Shown here: in pieces, positions 8,486 to 24,641 of the stretch
Position numbering within the stretch: position 1 is the first letter of the stretch
Layout: each line of letters opens with the position of its first letter
Origin: Pseudomonadota bacterium
GTDB lineage: Bacteria > Bdellovibrionota_C > UBA2361 > OMII01
Direction: 5' to 3'
Length of the DNA stretch: 33,529 nucleotides
Assembly (NCBI GenBank): GCA_900299035.1
Contig: OMIG01000233.1
Coordinates: forward strand, 1 to 33,529
Translations under genes and position numbers: made by a program
The notes under the pieces: generated by a model
Told to the model about the DNA's origin: nothing
Database searches by the model: none
The model's input: only the letters and a program-made list of their open reading frames with translations

Positions 8486-10579
8486 TTACTTCTTCACCAC
8501 GCTCTCCGCGACGTGCGTCGGCACCGGCGCGTAGTGGTGGTACTCCATAGTGAAGGTGGCTCGCCCTTGCGAGTTTGAGCGAAGGTCCGTCGAGTAGCCG
8601 AACATCTCGGCCAACGGCACCTCACACTTCACCGTCTGAGCGCCGGCTCTCGGCTCCATGCCGAGAATTCGGGCACGTCGTCGGTTCAGGTCACCCACGA
8701 TATTGCTGACGAAGTCATCCGGGCAGACCACCTCTACGGCCATCACTGGCTCGAGAAGCTGGATCTTCGCCTTCTGGCAGGCGTCCTTAACGCACATGGA
8801 GCCAGCAATCTTGAAGGCGATTTCGCTCGAGTCGACCTCGTGGAAGCTTCCGTAGTAGAGCGTCACGCGCATGTCGATGACCGGGAAGCCGGCGAGGATA
8901 CCCCCTTCGAGGGCCTCCACCACTCCCTTCTCAACCGCTGGGACGTACTCTTTCGGGATGATGCCTCCCTTGATCTCGTCAACAAACTCAATTCCCTTGC
9001 CCGGCTCGAGTGGCTCAACGCGCAGGAGCACGTGGCCGAACTGGCCTCGACCGCCGGTCTGCTTAGCGTACTTGCACTCGGCCTCAGCCTTGCCCAGGAT
9101 CGTCTCGCGGTAGGCGACCTGCGGCTTGCCGACCGTCGTGTCAACGCTGAACTCGCGGAACAACCGCTGCTTGATGATATCCAGGTGGAGCTCGCCCATT
9201 CCGGCGATCAGCGTCTGGCCCGACTCCTTGTCAACGCTAACCTTGAGCGACGGGTCCTCCTTGGCGAGCTTCATGAGCGAAAGGCCCATCTTCTCTTCGT
9301 CTGCCTTGGTCTTCGGCTCAATTGCGATGCTGATTACTGGAGCTGGAGCGTGAATGCTCTCAAGCACAATCGGGTTGTTAATGTCACAGAGCGTGTCGCC
9401 CGTGATCGTCTCCTTGAGGCCTACAGCTGCGCCGATGTCGCCGGCTTCAACTTCCTTAACCTCCTCGCGCTTGTCGGCGTGCATGCGAACTACACGTCCG
9501 ATGCGCTCCTTCTTGTCACGGGTTGAGTTGAGGACGCCGGAACCAGCAGTGACCGTGCCCGAGTAGACGCGGAAGAACGTGAGAACTCCCACGAACGGGT
9601 CAGTGATGATCTTGAATGCCAGAGCGCACATCGGAGCGTCTGGATCAGTAGCACGCTCAATCTCGACAACTTCCTTCTTGGTTGGGTCTGTTCCCTTAAC
9701 CGGCGGAATGTCGAGCGGGCTCGGCAGGTAGTCAACTACCGCATCGAGGAGCTGCTGAACGCCCTTGTTCTTGAATGCGCTGCCGCATAGAACCGGGAAC
9801 ATCTCCATCTTGATGGTGCCCTTGCGGATGGCGGCCTTGATCTCCGGAACGGAGATCGCCTCGCCGCTCAGGTACTTTTCCATCAGGGCCTCGTCAGCCT
9901 CAGCTACGCACTCGAGCAGGTACTCACGTGCCTTCTGGGCCTTCTCACGGAGCTCCTCGGGAACGTCGATAACTTCGAACTTCGCGCCCTTAGTCTCATC
10001 CTTAAAGACAATGCCCTTCATCTCTACGAGGTCGATCATGCCGAGGAACTCGCTCTCAGCACCGATCGGGATCTGGATTGGGCAGGCCTTGGCGCCGAGC
10101 TTGTCGCGAATCGACTCAACTCCGCCCTCGAAGTCAGAACCGGTCCGGTCCATCTTGTTGATGAAGCAGATGCGCGGCACGTTAAACTTGTTGGCCTGGC
10201 GCCAAACGGTCTCTGACTGAGGCTCCACGCCGCTAACTGCATCGAACACGGCGCAGGCGCCGTCGAGAACGCGCAGCGAGCGCTCTACTTCGATGGTGAA
10301 GTCTACGTGGCCCGGAGTGTCGATGATGTTGATCTGGTGCTCAGGCAGGTCGCCAGTTGAGCCCTTCCACGTGCAGGTGGTCGCAGCTGAGGTGATCGTG
10401 ATGCCACGCTCTTGCTCGAGCTCCATGTAGTCCATGGTCGCCGCGCCCTCGTGCACCTCACCGATCTTGTAGTTGATGCCGGTGTAGAAGAGCACGCGCT
10501 CTGTGGTGGTCGTCTTGCCGGCGTCGATGTGGGCCATGATGCCGATGTTGCGAACCTTATGTAAGTCTCTCTTAGCCAC
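8486..10579 (-). CDS. fusA: Elongation factor G
   Basis: EF-G is the GTPase that drives translocation and, with RRF, ribosome recycling. The 697-residue protein has G1 AHIDAGKT (16-23), a canonical switch [14 protein letters not shown] (56-68), [19 protein letters not shown], and the domain IV/V features including [15 protein letters not shown]. The start is GTG at 10579, supported by GGAG 8 nt upstream and the match to the family start ([21 protein letters not shown]). It lies between rpsG (56-nt gap) and tuf (48-nt gap). Unlike EF-Tu from the same operon, its switch I is standard. Confidence 0.98.
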   Translation of the reverse strand: MAKRDLHKVRNIGIMAHIDAGKTTTTERVLFYTGINYKIGEVHEGAATMDYMELEQERGITITSAATTCTWKGSTGDLPEHQINIIDTPGHVDFTIEVERSLRVLDGACAVFDAVSGVEPQSETVWRQANKFNVPRICFINKMDRTGSDFEGGVESIRDKLGAKACPIQIPIGAESEFLGMIDLVEMKGIVFKDETKGAKFEVIDVPEELREKAQKAREYLLECVAEADEALMEKYLSGEAISVPEIKAAIRKGTIKMEMFPVLCGSAFKNKGVQQLLDAVVDYLPSPLDIPPVKGTDPTKKEVVEIERATDPDAPMCALAFKIITDPFVGVLTFFRVYSGTVTAGSGVLNSTRDKKERIGRVVRMHADKREEVKEVEAGDIGAAVGLKETITGDTLCDINNPIVLESIHAPAPVISIAIEPKTKADEEKMGLSLMKLAKEDPSLKVSVDKESGQTLIAGMGELHLDIIKQRLFREFSVDTTVGKPQVAYRETILGKAEAECKYAKQTGGRGQFGHVLLRVEPLEPGKGIEFVDEIKGGIIPKEYVPAVEKGVVEALEGGILAGFPVIDMRVTLYYGSFHEVDSSEIAFKIAGSMCVKDACQKAKIQLLEPVMAVEVVCPDDFVSNIVGDLNRRRARILGMEPRAGAQTVKCEVPLAEMFGYSTDLRSNSQGRATFTMEYHHYAPVPTHVAESVVKK

Positions 10580-10635
10580 GATTCTGTCTCCAACTAACTA
10601 AACAGGGCTTCCTCTCCGGATGCCCTACAACCTTC

Positions 10636-11106
10636 CTACCACCTGAAGTGAGCAAATGCCTTGTTCGCCTCTGCCATGCGGTGCGTGTCCTCTCGCTTCT
10701 TCACTGCTGCGCCGCGATTCTGCGTCGCGTCGAGCAGCTCGTTAGCAAGTCGCTCTGCAAGGCTTCTCTCGCCACGGCTTGCCGCAGCTTCCTTGAGCCA
10801 GCGAAGAGCGAGCGACTGGGCGCGCTCAGCGCGAACTTCGGTCGGAACTTGGTAGGTTGCTCCACCGACACGGCGCGAGCGAACCTCGACGACCGGCTTA
10901 ATGTTGCCGAGAGCCTTGTGGAAGGTCTCGACTGCATCTGCGCCAGTCTTCTTTGCGATGGTGTCCAGAGCGCCGTAAATCGCACGCTCGGAAACTCCCT
11001 TCTTGCCGCTCTCCATGATCACGTTGATGGCCTTGCCAACAACGAGGTCGCCGTAGCGTGGGTCTGCCTGAATCTCTCGCTTAAAATCGCGCTTCTTACG
11101 TGACAT
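10636..11106 (-). CDS. rpsG: 30S ribosomal protein S7
   Basis: S7 nucleates the 30S head and contacts the E-site tRNA; in E. coli it is the autogenous repressor of the str operon. The 156-residue length is the standard one. It starts [20 protein letters not shown] and contains the [13 protein letters not shown] segment near residue 80 and [26 protein letters not shown] at the C-terminus. The ATG has GAGGAAG just upstream and lies 20 nt after rpsL. Confidence 0.98.
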   Translation of the reverse strand: MSRKKRDFKREIQADPRYGDLVVGKAINVIMESGKKGVSERAIYGALDTIAKKTGADAVETFHKALGNIKPVVEVRSRRVGGATYQVPTEVRAERAQSLALRWLKEAAASRGERSLAERLANELLDATQNRGAAVKKREDTHRMAEANKAFAHFRW

Positions 11107-11126
11107 AGCTTCCTCTTCCCTGAAAC

Positions 11127-11498
11127 TTACTTAGGCCTCTTTGCGCCGTACTTCGAGCGGCTCTGCTTGCGGTCAGCAACACCGTGCGACTCAAGCTTGC
11201 CACGGACGATGTGGTAACGAACTCCTGGAAGGTCCTTCACACGGCCTCCACGGATCAGCACCACTGAGTGCTCCTGAAGGTTGTGCCCTACTCCCGGGAT
11301 GTAGCTCGTTACTTCCATGCCTGTCGTAAGGCGAACACGCGCCACCTTGCGAAGTGCCGAGTTCGGCTTCTTCGGGGTCTGCGTGTACACGCGCGTGCAA
11401 ACTCCACGACGCTGCGGGCAGCGAACGAGAGCTGGCGACTTACTCTTGGCGCGCTTTTGGCGGCGACGATTACGAACGAGCTGATTAATGGTTGGCAT
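11127..11498 (-). CDS. rpsL: 30S ribosomal protein S12
   Basis: S12 sits at the decoding centre and controls translational accuracy. The 123 residues are canonical: [30 protein letters not shown] with the lysine that streptomycin resistance mutations alter, the [27 protein letters not shown] loop with the second such lysine, and a Lys-rich end. Both streptomycin-related lysines are the wild-type residue. It is the first gene after a long untranslated region and probably the first gene of its own operon. Confidence 0.98.
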   Translation of the reverse strand: MPTINQLVRNRRRQKRAKSKSPALVRCPQRRGVCTRVYTQTPKKPNSALRKVARVRLTTGMEVTSYIPGVGHNLQEHSVVLIRGGRVKDLPGVRYHIVRGKLESHGVADRKQSRSKYGAKRPK

Positions 11499-12030
11499 TG
11501 TAGCCTTATCCCTTACCTAAGCGGCCTGATACCCAGGCCGTCTGCTTACATATCTCTGTATCACTTGCCTCGATTCGCTACCGGACAACCCGTTAAAACG
11601 GGCGCACCCGAAGCCTAAAGAGGCGGCGTGAGTACCATATTTCCGGCGTGATTCAAAGAGCTGGCCCCTAAGCTGGTGCCAGGCACTTGTCGTCTGCCGT
11701 CGTCGTGCCGATGCCATGGACGCGAGCCCTAAAGCTTCACTCCCTAAGCGACCCCACGTCGTGGATGTAATATCTGCTTTTTCCCGGTCAGAATGGATTT
11801 TCCGACGCCTAACCCCCTAAGCCGACTGGCGGCCCTTTGGGCGGTGTCTGATGCCGAACGGTAGCGTTCGGGACCTAGGACCCTTCTGGCAACTCTTTCG
11901 CGAAGATGATACCCACCGGGAACGGCAGCGCATCCTTCATAACTAGCTAAAACAACTCGATTTAGCAGCTACAAGCCCTTTGCAACGTGCCCCTCGAAAC
12001 TCGCGGGGCTAGGGCGCGAAAACTCGTCGC
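11499..12030 (-). promoter_or_regulatory. Long structured leader upstream of rpsL
   Basis: About 530 nt of untranslated sequence separate the candidate promoter from rpsL. It holds hairpins, for instance CCGAACG/CGTTCGG with loop GTAG at 11854-11871, and a motif recurring in one orientation: CCTAAGC (plus strand) at 11816-11822, 11743-11749, 11667-11673 and 11516-11522, plus a CCCTAAAGC variant at 11727-11735. Three spacings are about 73, 76 and 151 nt, near multiples of 75. In E. coli the str leader is short. No long frame with plausible codon use is present; one 21-codon frame is listed separately. I infer a cis-regulatory leader but cannot name the ligand. Confidence 0.45.
11875..11940 (-). 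CDS. Possible 21-codon leader peptide
   Basis: A short frame in the rpsL leader begins ATG (11938-11940) and stops at TAG (11875-11877). Its peptide starts MKDALPFPVG and ends KELPEGS. Codons are of the kind used by the highly expressed neighbours (CTG, CCG, GTG, ATC, TTC, GCG, AAA). It is directly followed by the hairpin at 11854-11871, a layout reminiscent of attenuation leaders. No Shine-Dalgarno is visible, so translation is doubtful. Confidence 0.2.
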   Translation of the reverse strand: MKDALPFPVGIIFAKELPEGS

Positions 12031-12037
12031 GGGGGGC

Positions 12038-12066
12038 TAAGTACCATGCGACTAGTGGTGAGTCAA
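12038..12066 (-). promoter_or_regulatory. Candidate promoter for the str/S10 operon
   Basis: On the minus strand TTGACT (12061-12066) is separated by 17 nt from TACTTA (12038-12043), which is preceded by TGG, an extended -10 feature. The discriminator that follows is very GC-rich (GCCCCCCGCG), as at stringently controlled promoters. The -35 is good, the -10 hexamer weak. It lies just downstream of the rpoC terminator, the position expected for a fresh start of rpsL-rpsG-fusA-tuf and on. Confidence 0.5.
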
Positions 12067-12113
12067 GATTAGCGCCCGAATCGACCTGCCTTTTAGGGCG
12101 TGAACGGCTTCAA

Positions 12114-12135
12114 CTGGAAGCAAAAAGGCTTCCAG
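12114..12135 (-). promoter_or_regulatory. Hairpin next to the rpoC terminator
   Basis: CTGGAAGC and GCTTCCAG form an 8-bp stem around a loop of AAAAAG (plus strand). It lies 7 nt beyond the rpoC terminator and 47 nt ahead of the candidate str promoter -35. It may be a second-chance terminator or an RNA end-stabilising stem. Confidence 0.5.
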
Positions 12136-12142
12136 CGGCAAC

Positions 12143-12179
12143 AAAAAAGGGAGTCGCGTTACCGCGACTCCCCCTTTTT
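12143..12179 (-). terminator. Rho-independent terminator of rpoBC (bidirectional)
   Basis: A perfect 10-bp stem GGGAGTCGCG/CGCGACTCCC (12149-12158 and 12163-12172) with loop TTAC is flanked by A6 on the left and T5 on the right. On the minus strand the stem is followed by TTTTTT, a textbook terminator 34 nt after the rpoC stop. The right-hand T tract makes it work in the other direction too. Confidence 0.92.
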
Positions 12180-12212
12180 CCATGGGCAGCAAGCCCTATG
12201 GCGTTTAAGAGA

Positions 12213-16340
<4,128 letters not shown>

Positions 16341-16383
16341 GTGTCTCCCTCAGTTTGAAATCTGTGGCGGCTGCCACCGTGCA

Positions 16384-20853
<4,470 letters not shown>

Positions 20854-21177
20854 ACGTAAGTGACTCTAAAGGCAAAAAGCCCACCGCACCCTCGTCACCT
20901 CTAAGAGTGACGCGGCACAATGAGCTGGATACGCCTATAAAACTCGCACCCGATCTGCGCCTCGGCACGAAGCGCTTCGGAGAACGAGCGTGAAAACGGT
21001 TGTGGACGCTGATTCACGGAAGCAAGGCGGAACGGAAGATGCGCGGAGAGCTCTCGCCGCACAAACGCAACGTTCTTGAATCCTTGATCCCGACAAATGT
21101 GGTGCCCCTACCGAGCAGCTTCTCAGACAGGCTAGGGCCATGGACCCAAGCCTGGAAGAGATTAGGCTAATTTGGCG

Positions 21178-21203
21178 GCCGGGGGAAGTCTCCCTCCCCC
21201 GGC
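21178..21203 (-). terminator. Attenuator-like hairpin in the rplL-rpoB spacer
   Basis: GCCGGGGGA (21178-21186) pairs with TCCCCCGGC (21195-21203), a perfect 9-bp GC-rich stem with an 8-nt loop. On the minus strand it is followed by GCCAAATTAGCC, without a U tract, so it is better read as a partial terminator or processing element than as a full terminator. It lies 67 nt after the rplL stop. Confidence 0.55.
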
Positions 21204-21226
21204 TAGGCGCTACCCTGCACAAGCGC

Positions 21227-21244
21227 TTAGAAGGCCCCTTCTAA
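21227..21244 (-). promoter_or_regulatory. Perfect palindromic hairpin downstream of rplL
   Basis: TTAGAAGG/CCTTCTAA, an 8-bp stem with only two central bases, lies 26 nt after the rplL stop and just before the stronger stem at 21178-21203. The pair resembles the processing and attenuation tandem known from E. coli rplL-rpoB, but the sequences are not similar. Confidence 0.5.
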
Positions 21245-21269
21245 ACACCGTTACTGTGCGAGGGGCGAA

Positions 21270-21665
21270 CTACTTGAGGCTGGCCTTGGCGCCGGCTTCC
21301 TTGAGCTTCTTAACGAAGTCCTCAGCCTCAGCCTTAGCAACGCCTTCCTTGACGAGCTTTGGAGCGCCGTCAACGAGGTCCTTAGCCTCCTTGAGGCCAA
21401 GCCCAGTGATCTCGCGAACTACCTTGATCACCTTAACCTTCTCAGCTCCAGCATCATCGAGCATGATGGTGAACTCAGTCTTCTCCTCAGCGGCAGCAGC
21501 AGCCGGGGCGCCAGCGCCACCAGCGACCATTGCTACTGGAGCAGCAGCGCTAACACCAAGCTCTTCCTCGAGCTTCTTCACCATCTTGGCAGCATCCATC
21601 AGGGACATTCCCTTGATGAAATCTACAACGCCTTCGAACGTGTACGATCCAGACGCGTCAGACAT
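21270..21665 (-). CDS. rplL: 50S ribosomal protein L7/L12
   Basis: L7/L12 forms the multimeric stalk that recruits translational GTPases. The 131-residue protein has the N-terminal dimerisation domain ([27 protein letters not shown]), an Ala/Gly/Pro-rich hinge about residues 38-60, and the C-terminal domain [43 protein letters not shown] strong Shine-Dalgarno (AAAGGAG) precedes the ATG. It lies 62 nt after rplJ. Confidence 0.98.
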   Translation of the reverse strand: MSDASGSYTFEGVVDFIKGMSLMDAAKMVKKLEEELGVSAAAPVAMVAGGAGAPAAAAAEEKTEFTIMLDDAGAEKVKVIKVVREITGLGLKEAKDLVDGAPKLVKEGVAKAEAEDFVKKLKEAGAKASLK

Positions 21666-21727
21666 GGTTTTACTCCTTTCCTAACGTTACAACTAAATTT
21701 ACTAGCCAATCCTTGCCGGCCGCTGCC

Positions 21728-22288
21728 TTATGCTGCTGCCGACTCCCCTCCGAGCTTCTTCCTGTAAGCCTCAATCGACCTAACGACCTGCGCACCGGGC
21801 TCCGAGAGAACTCGGACCAACCGGGTTGCGGGCGCGGAAATCAGGCTCAGCAACATGGCGAACGTCTCTTCACGTCCCGGCATCTTCGACAACGAATCAA
21901 CGCCGGCCGCATCTACATACGCGCCATCAAGCCAACACCCCTTCACTCGAAATTGCTCGTTCGCCTTCGCGAACTTCATCAGAACCTTCGTCGGACCGAT
22001 TGGGTCGCTCGTTGAGGTAACCACGAACGTCGGGCCGACGATCGTTCCGAGAAACTTCTCGACCTCACCCTGCTTCGCACCACGGCCTGTCTCGACCTTG
22101 TTTACGGCGAGCCGAGCCAGCGTGTTGCGAACAACCTTCGCTTCACACCCTGCCTCGTGCAGCTCGCGGCGCAGCTGCGTGATCTTCGCGACGGTCAGGC
22201 CGCGATAGTCTGCACAAACGGCCACGGATGCCGATGAAAAATTCTCTACCAGGCTCTCAAGCTCTGCTTGCTTTGTTGCCCTATCCAT
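21728..22288 (-). CDS. rplJ: 50S ribosomal protein L10
   Basis: L10 anchors the L12 dimers on the ribosome. The 186 residues include ASVAVCADYRGLTVAKITQLRRELHEAGCEAKVVRNTLARLA near the start, typical of the family, and a C-terminal helix RLVRVLSEPGAQVVRSIEAYRKKL for L12 binding. The gene is only 21 nt after rplA, so the usual long L10-binding leader between rplA and rplJ cannot be present. AAGGAG lies upstream of the ATG. Confidence 0.97.
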   Translation of the reverse strand: MDRATKQAELESLVENFSSASVAVCADYRGLTVAKITQLRRELHEAGCEAKVVRNTLARLAVNKVETGRGAKQGEVEKFLGTIVGPTFVVTSTSDPIGPTKVLMKFAKANEQFRVKGCWLDGAYVDAAGVDSLSKMPGREETFAMLLSLISAPATRLVRVLSEPGAQVVRSIEAYRKKLGGESAAA

Positions 22289-22309
22289 ACGTGAACTCCT
22301 TAAACTGCC

Positions 22310-23011
22310 TTACGTCCTCAGCGCCGCAACATCAACTGCTACTCCTGGCCCCATCGTAAGCGCCATCGAAGCAGACTGAAGGTACACGCCCTTGCTGGTC
22401 GAGGGCTTCGCCCTGTTGATAGCCTGGAAGAGCGCCTGAGCATTCTCGTAGATCTTTGAGCCGCCGAACGAGGCCTTCCCAATCGAGGCGTGAACGATGC
22501 CAGCCTTGTCGACGCGGTACTCAGCCCGGCCCGACTTGACTGACTTAACAGTCTCACCAACGTCGAAGGTCACCGTGCCGATCTTCGGCGACGGCATCAG
22601 ACCACGGGGGCCGAGAAGCTTTCCGACCTTTCCTACCTGAGCCATCATGTCTGGCGTGGCCACGACGCTGTCGAAGTCAAAGAACCCGCCTTTGATCTTC
22701 TCAACGAGATCGTCACCACCGACGAAGTCTGCTCCTGCGTCCGTCGCCTCCTTGGCCTTCTCGCCCTTCGCGAACACTAGAACGCGAACAGACTTGCCAA
22801 GGCCATGAGGGAGAGAGATCGATCCGCGAACGTTCTGGTCGGCCTTCTTCGGATCAACTCCGAGGCGAACAGCAACCTCTACGGTCTCGTCAAACTTCGC
22901 TGACGCAGTGCTCGCCACTACCTGGCAAGCCTCTTCGAGGCTGTAGAACTTTTCGGCCTGGACCTTCGCCCGCGCCGCCCGAATACGTTTACCTTCTTTC
23001 TTGCGCGCCAT
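22310..23011 (-). CDS. rplA: 50S ribosomal protein L1
   Basis: L1 forms the mobile stalk at the E site and in many bacteria autoregulates its operon by binding mRNA. The 233 residues contain the start [75 protein letters not shown] (about residues 125-152) and [23 protein letters not shown]. The Shine-Dalgarno is modest (AAGAAG). A structured 168-nt spacer separates it from rplK. Confidence 0.98.
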   Translation of the reverse strand: MARKKEGKRIRAARAKVQAEKFYSLEEACQVVASTASAKFDETVEVAVRLGVDPKKADQNVRGSISLPHGLGKSVRVLVFAKGEKAKEATDAGADFVGGDDLVEKIKGGFFDFDSVVATPDMMAQVGKVGKLLGPRGLMPSPKIGTVTFDVGETVKSVKSGRAEYRVDKAGIVHASIGKASFGGSKIYENAQALFQAINRAKPSTSKGVYLQSASMALTMGPGVAVDVAALRT

Positions 23012-23065
23012 AACTTACTTCTTTAACTCTAAATTCTCGCCGACCTGTCGCTCTTGGAGGCGCTT

Positions 23066-23146
23066 CTAGTCGAGCCTTCCCCTGCCCCTAAAACCCGCCT
23101 TTTTCTTCGTAAAAAAGGGGCTGGACAGAAGGAGGCGTAAGACTAG
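23066..23146 (-). promoter_or_regulatory. Candidate structured RNA between rplK and rplA
   Basis: Nested complementary segments form one long interrupted hairpin: CTAGTC (23066-23071) with GACTAG (23141-23146); CCTTC (23075-23079) with GAAGG (23128-23132); CCTGCCCC (23081-23088) with GGGGCTGG (23117-23124, one mismatch); TTTTT (23100-23104) with AAAAA (23111-23115), loop CTTCGT. Four nested helices in the right order are unlikely by chance. It lies in the 168-nt spacer ahead of rplA and may be an autoregulatory or processing site. Pairing is seen directly; the ligand is unknown. Confidence 0.55.
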
Positions 23147-23179
23147 GGACTTGCCCCCTATAAGTCAATATCTCCAGCC

Positions 23180-23602
23180 CTAAATGACATCTACGCCCAT
23201 GCTGCGGGCGGTGCCGGCTACGATCTTGAAGGCGGCCTCCTGATCGTAGCAGTTAAGGTCCTGCATCTTCTGCTTGGCGATCTCATAGACCTGAGCCTTG
23301 GTGATCTTGCCAACCTTGTCCTTATTCGGGACCGAAGAGCCCTTCTCCAGCTTCAGCGCCTTCTTGATGAGGTACGAGACCGGTGGGGTCTTGAGCTCGA
23401 AGGTGAAGGAGCGGTCCTTGTAAACGGTAATAACTACCGGAACCGTCTCGCCCTGCTGCTTCTGGGTCTTGGCGTTAAACTGCTTGCAGAACTCCATGAT
23501 ATTGACGCCGTGCTGACCGAGCACTGGACCAATAGGAGGAGCCGGGTTCGCCTGACCGCCGGTTACCTGCAACTTAATAATGGTGCTAATTTCCTTTCCC
23601 AT
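23180..23602 (-). CDS. rplK: 50S ribosomal protein L11
   Basis: L11 forms the GTPase-associated centre with 23S rRNA and is needed for RelA activation. The 140-residue protein shows [36 protein letters not shown], including the proline-rich linker tied to thiostrepton binding, and the C-terminal RNA-binding domain ending [16 protein letters not shown] precedes the ATG. It follows nusG by 58 nt. Confidence 0.98.
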   Translation of the reverse strand: MGKEISTIIKLQVTGGQANPAPPIGPVLGQHGVNIMEFCKQFNAKTQKQQGETVPVVITVYKDRSFTFELKTPPVSYLIKKALKLEKGSSVPNKDKVGKITKAQVYEIAKQKMQDLNCYDQEAAFKIVAGTARSMGVDVI

Positions 23603-23660
23603 CTGAACACCTCTAACTACACGCGTTTAGGAAGTCAAATAATCGAGCGCTAACAGCGAG

Positions 23661-24215
23661 TTAGCACTTCTCTACTTGCATAAAATCGAGCTCGACCGGA
23701 GTCGCGCGACCGAAGATGCTGATCAGAACCTTGACCTTGCCCTTCTCTGGTCGGACCTCCTCGATGGTGCCGTTGAAGTCTGCAAACGGGCCATCGATGA
23801 CCTTTACGGCATCTCCCTGCTCGAAGTTCATCTTCGAACGAGGCGAAGCGGCTCCCTCCTCTACCTGGTGGAAGATTCGCTGAACCTCCTCCTCAGACAT
23901 CGGTTGGGGGCTCGTAGCATCGCCTACGAAGCCGTTGATCTTAGGGGTTTCCTTAACCAGGTGCCATGTCTCCTCGTTGAGGACCATCTGGACCAGGATG
24001 TAGCCGGGGAAAAACTTGCGCGTAGAGGTCTTTTTCTGGCCTTTTACGAGCTCCACCACCGTCTCTTGCGGGACGTGAACCTCACCGAAAAGGTTCTGAA
24101 GCTTGTTAAGCCTAATCCTCTCTTCGAGGGCCTGCTTGGCCTTCATCTCGAAGCCTGCGTAGGCCTGCACAACGTACCACTGTAGCTTCGGTTCAGCTGA
24201 GGTGCTGGTCTCCAT
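23661..24215 (-). CDS. nusG: Transcription elongation factor NusG
   Basis: NusG binds RNA polymerase through its N-terminal domain and S10 or Rho through its KOW domain. The 184 residues start with a short lead, then WYVVQAYAGFEMKAKQALEERI, the KFFPGYILVQM motif near residue 70 and the KOW region FEQGDAVKVIDGPFADFNGTIEEVRPEKGKVKV (about 130-163), ending with VELDFMQVEKC. The stop codon lies within a small hairpin (GCTAAC/GTTAGC, 23649-23665). It is 28 nt after secE. Confidence 0.98.
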   Translation of the reverse strand: METSTSAEPKLQWYVVQAYAGFEMKAKQALEERIRLNKLQNLFGEVHVPQETVVELVKGQKKTSTRKFFPGYILVQMVLNEETWHLVKETPKINGFVGDATSPQPMSEEEVQRIFHQVEEGAASPRSKMNFEQGDAVKVIDGPFADFNGTIEEVRPEKGKVKVLISIFGRATPVELDFMQVEKC

Positions 24216-24243
24216 ACCGGTTCCCTATCCAGTTACTCCTTCA

Positions 24244-24459
24244 CTAGCCGATCATCTTCGACATCAGCCAGTTAAACGTGAGATCCATGACAAATAGACA
24301 CATCGAGATAAACACGATGATCAGGAGCACCACGCCTGTTAAGCGCGTTGTCTCCTGACGAGTCGGGGTGTGCACTTTCTTAAGCTCATCGACCGCCGCC
24401 GCCAGGTAACCCTGCTTGCGACCAACCGCTGCGCCTGTATCAGCAACCCTCTCACTCAT
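24244..24459 (-). CDS. secE: Preprotein translocase subunit SecE
   Basis: SecE clamps SecY in the SecYEG translocon. The 71-residue single-span form is seen: an amphipathic helix YLAAAVDELKKVHTPTRQETTRLT followed by the membrane segment TGVVLLIIVFISMCLFVMDL (about residues 41-60). It lies directly before nusG, the universal order. The 182-nt spacer to sufD contains a weak extended -10 candidate (TTGCTC, 17 nt, TAGCTT at 24608-24636) that could start secE transcription. No rpmG was found in that spacer. Confidence 0.95.
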   Translation of the reverse strand: MSERVADTGAAVGRKQGYLAAAVDELKKVHTPTRQETTRLTGVVLLIIVFISMCLFVMDLTFNWLMSKMIG

Positions 24460-24491
24460 CTTAGATCCCTAACCATTTCGATAGGTTACTC

Positions 24492-24527
24492 AAAAAGAAG
24501 CCTGTCTCTGGAGCCGCCGCGAGGCTT
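24492..24527 (-). terminator. Weak terminator-like element between sufD and secE
   Basis: On the minus strand AAGCCT and AGGCTT can pair around an 18-nt loop and the second arm is followed by CTTTTTG. The stem is only 6 bp with a large loop, so strength is doubtful, but its place after sufD fits partial termination of the SUF operon. It lies about 33 nt ahead of the secE start and could instead be part of the secE leader. Confidence 0.3.
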
Positions 24528-24641
24528 GCTCCATGCACCTGACAGTAATGGTAACGCGTATCACCTTCACCACGACTGCTGCCACAGCCGCGGATCACGA
24601 AGCCGGGAAGCTAGCAGAAATCCAGCTCCCGAGCAAACGCC

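Larger units (their letters stand above)
20854..21269 (-). promoter_or_regulatory. rplL-rpoB intergenic region
   Basis: This 416-nt non-coding stretch separates the L10/L12 genes from rpoB. In E. coli the equivalent spacer holds a partial terminator and an RNase III site. Here two hairpins stand near the rplL end (listed separately) and a third, CGTCAC/GTGACG, lies at 20893-20912, about 40 nt before rpoB. I found no open frame with convincing start or codon use and no strong promoter. It probably lowers rpoBC expression relative to ribosomal proteins. Confidence 0.5.

Noticed and set aside
11517-11717. 66-codon frame on the minus strand just before rpsL
   Set aside because: Rich in AGA, AGG and ATA codons unlike the neighbours and without a Shine-Dalgarno; it overlaps the repeated leader motifs.
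24460-24641. Search for rpmG (L33) before secE
   Set aside because: No frame with the L33 pattern was seen; a 28-codon frame around VVKVIRVTITVRC looked faintly similar but lacks the family motifs.
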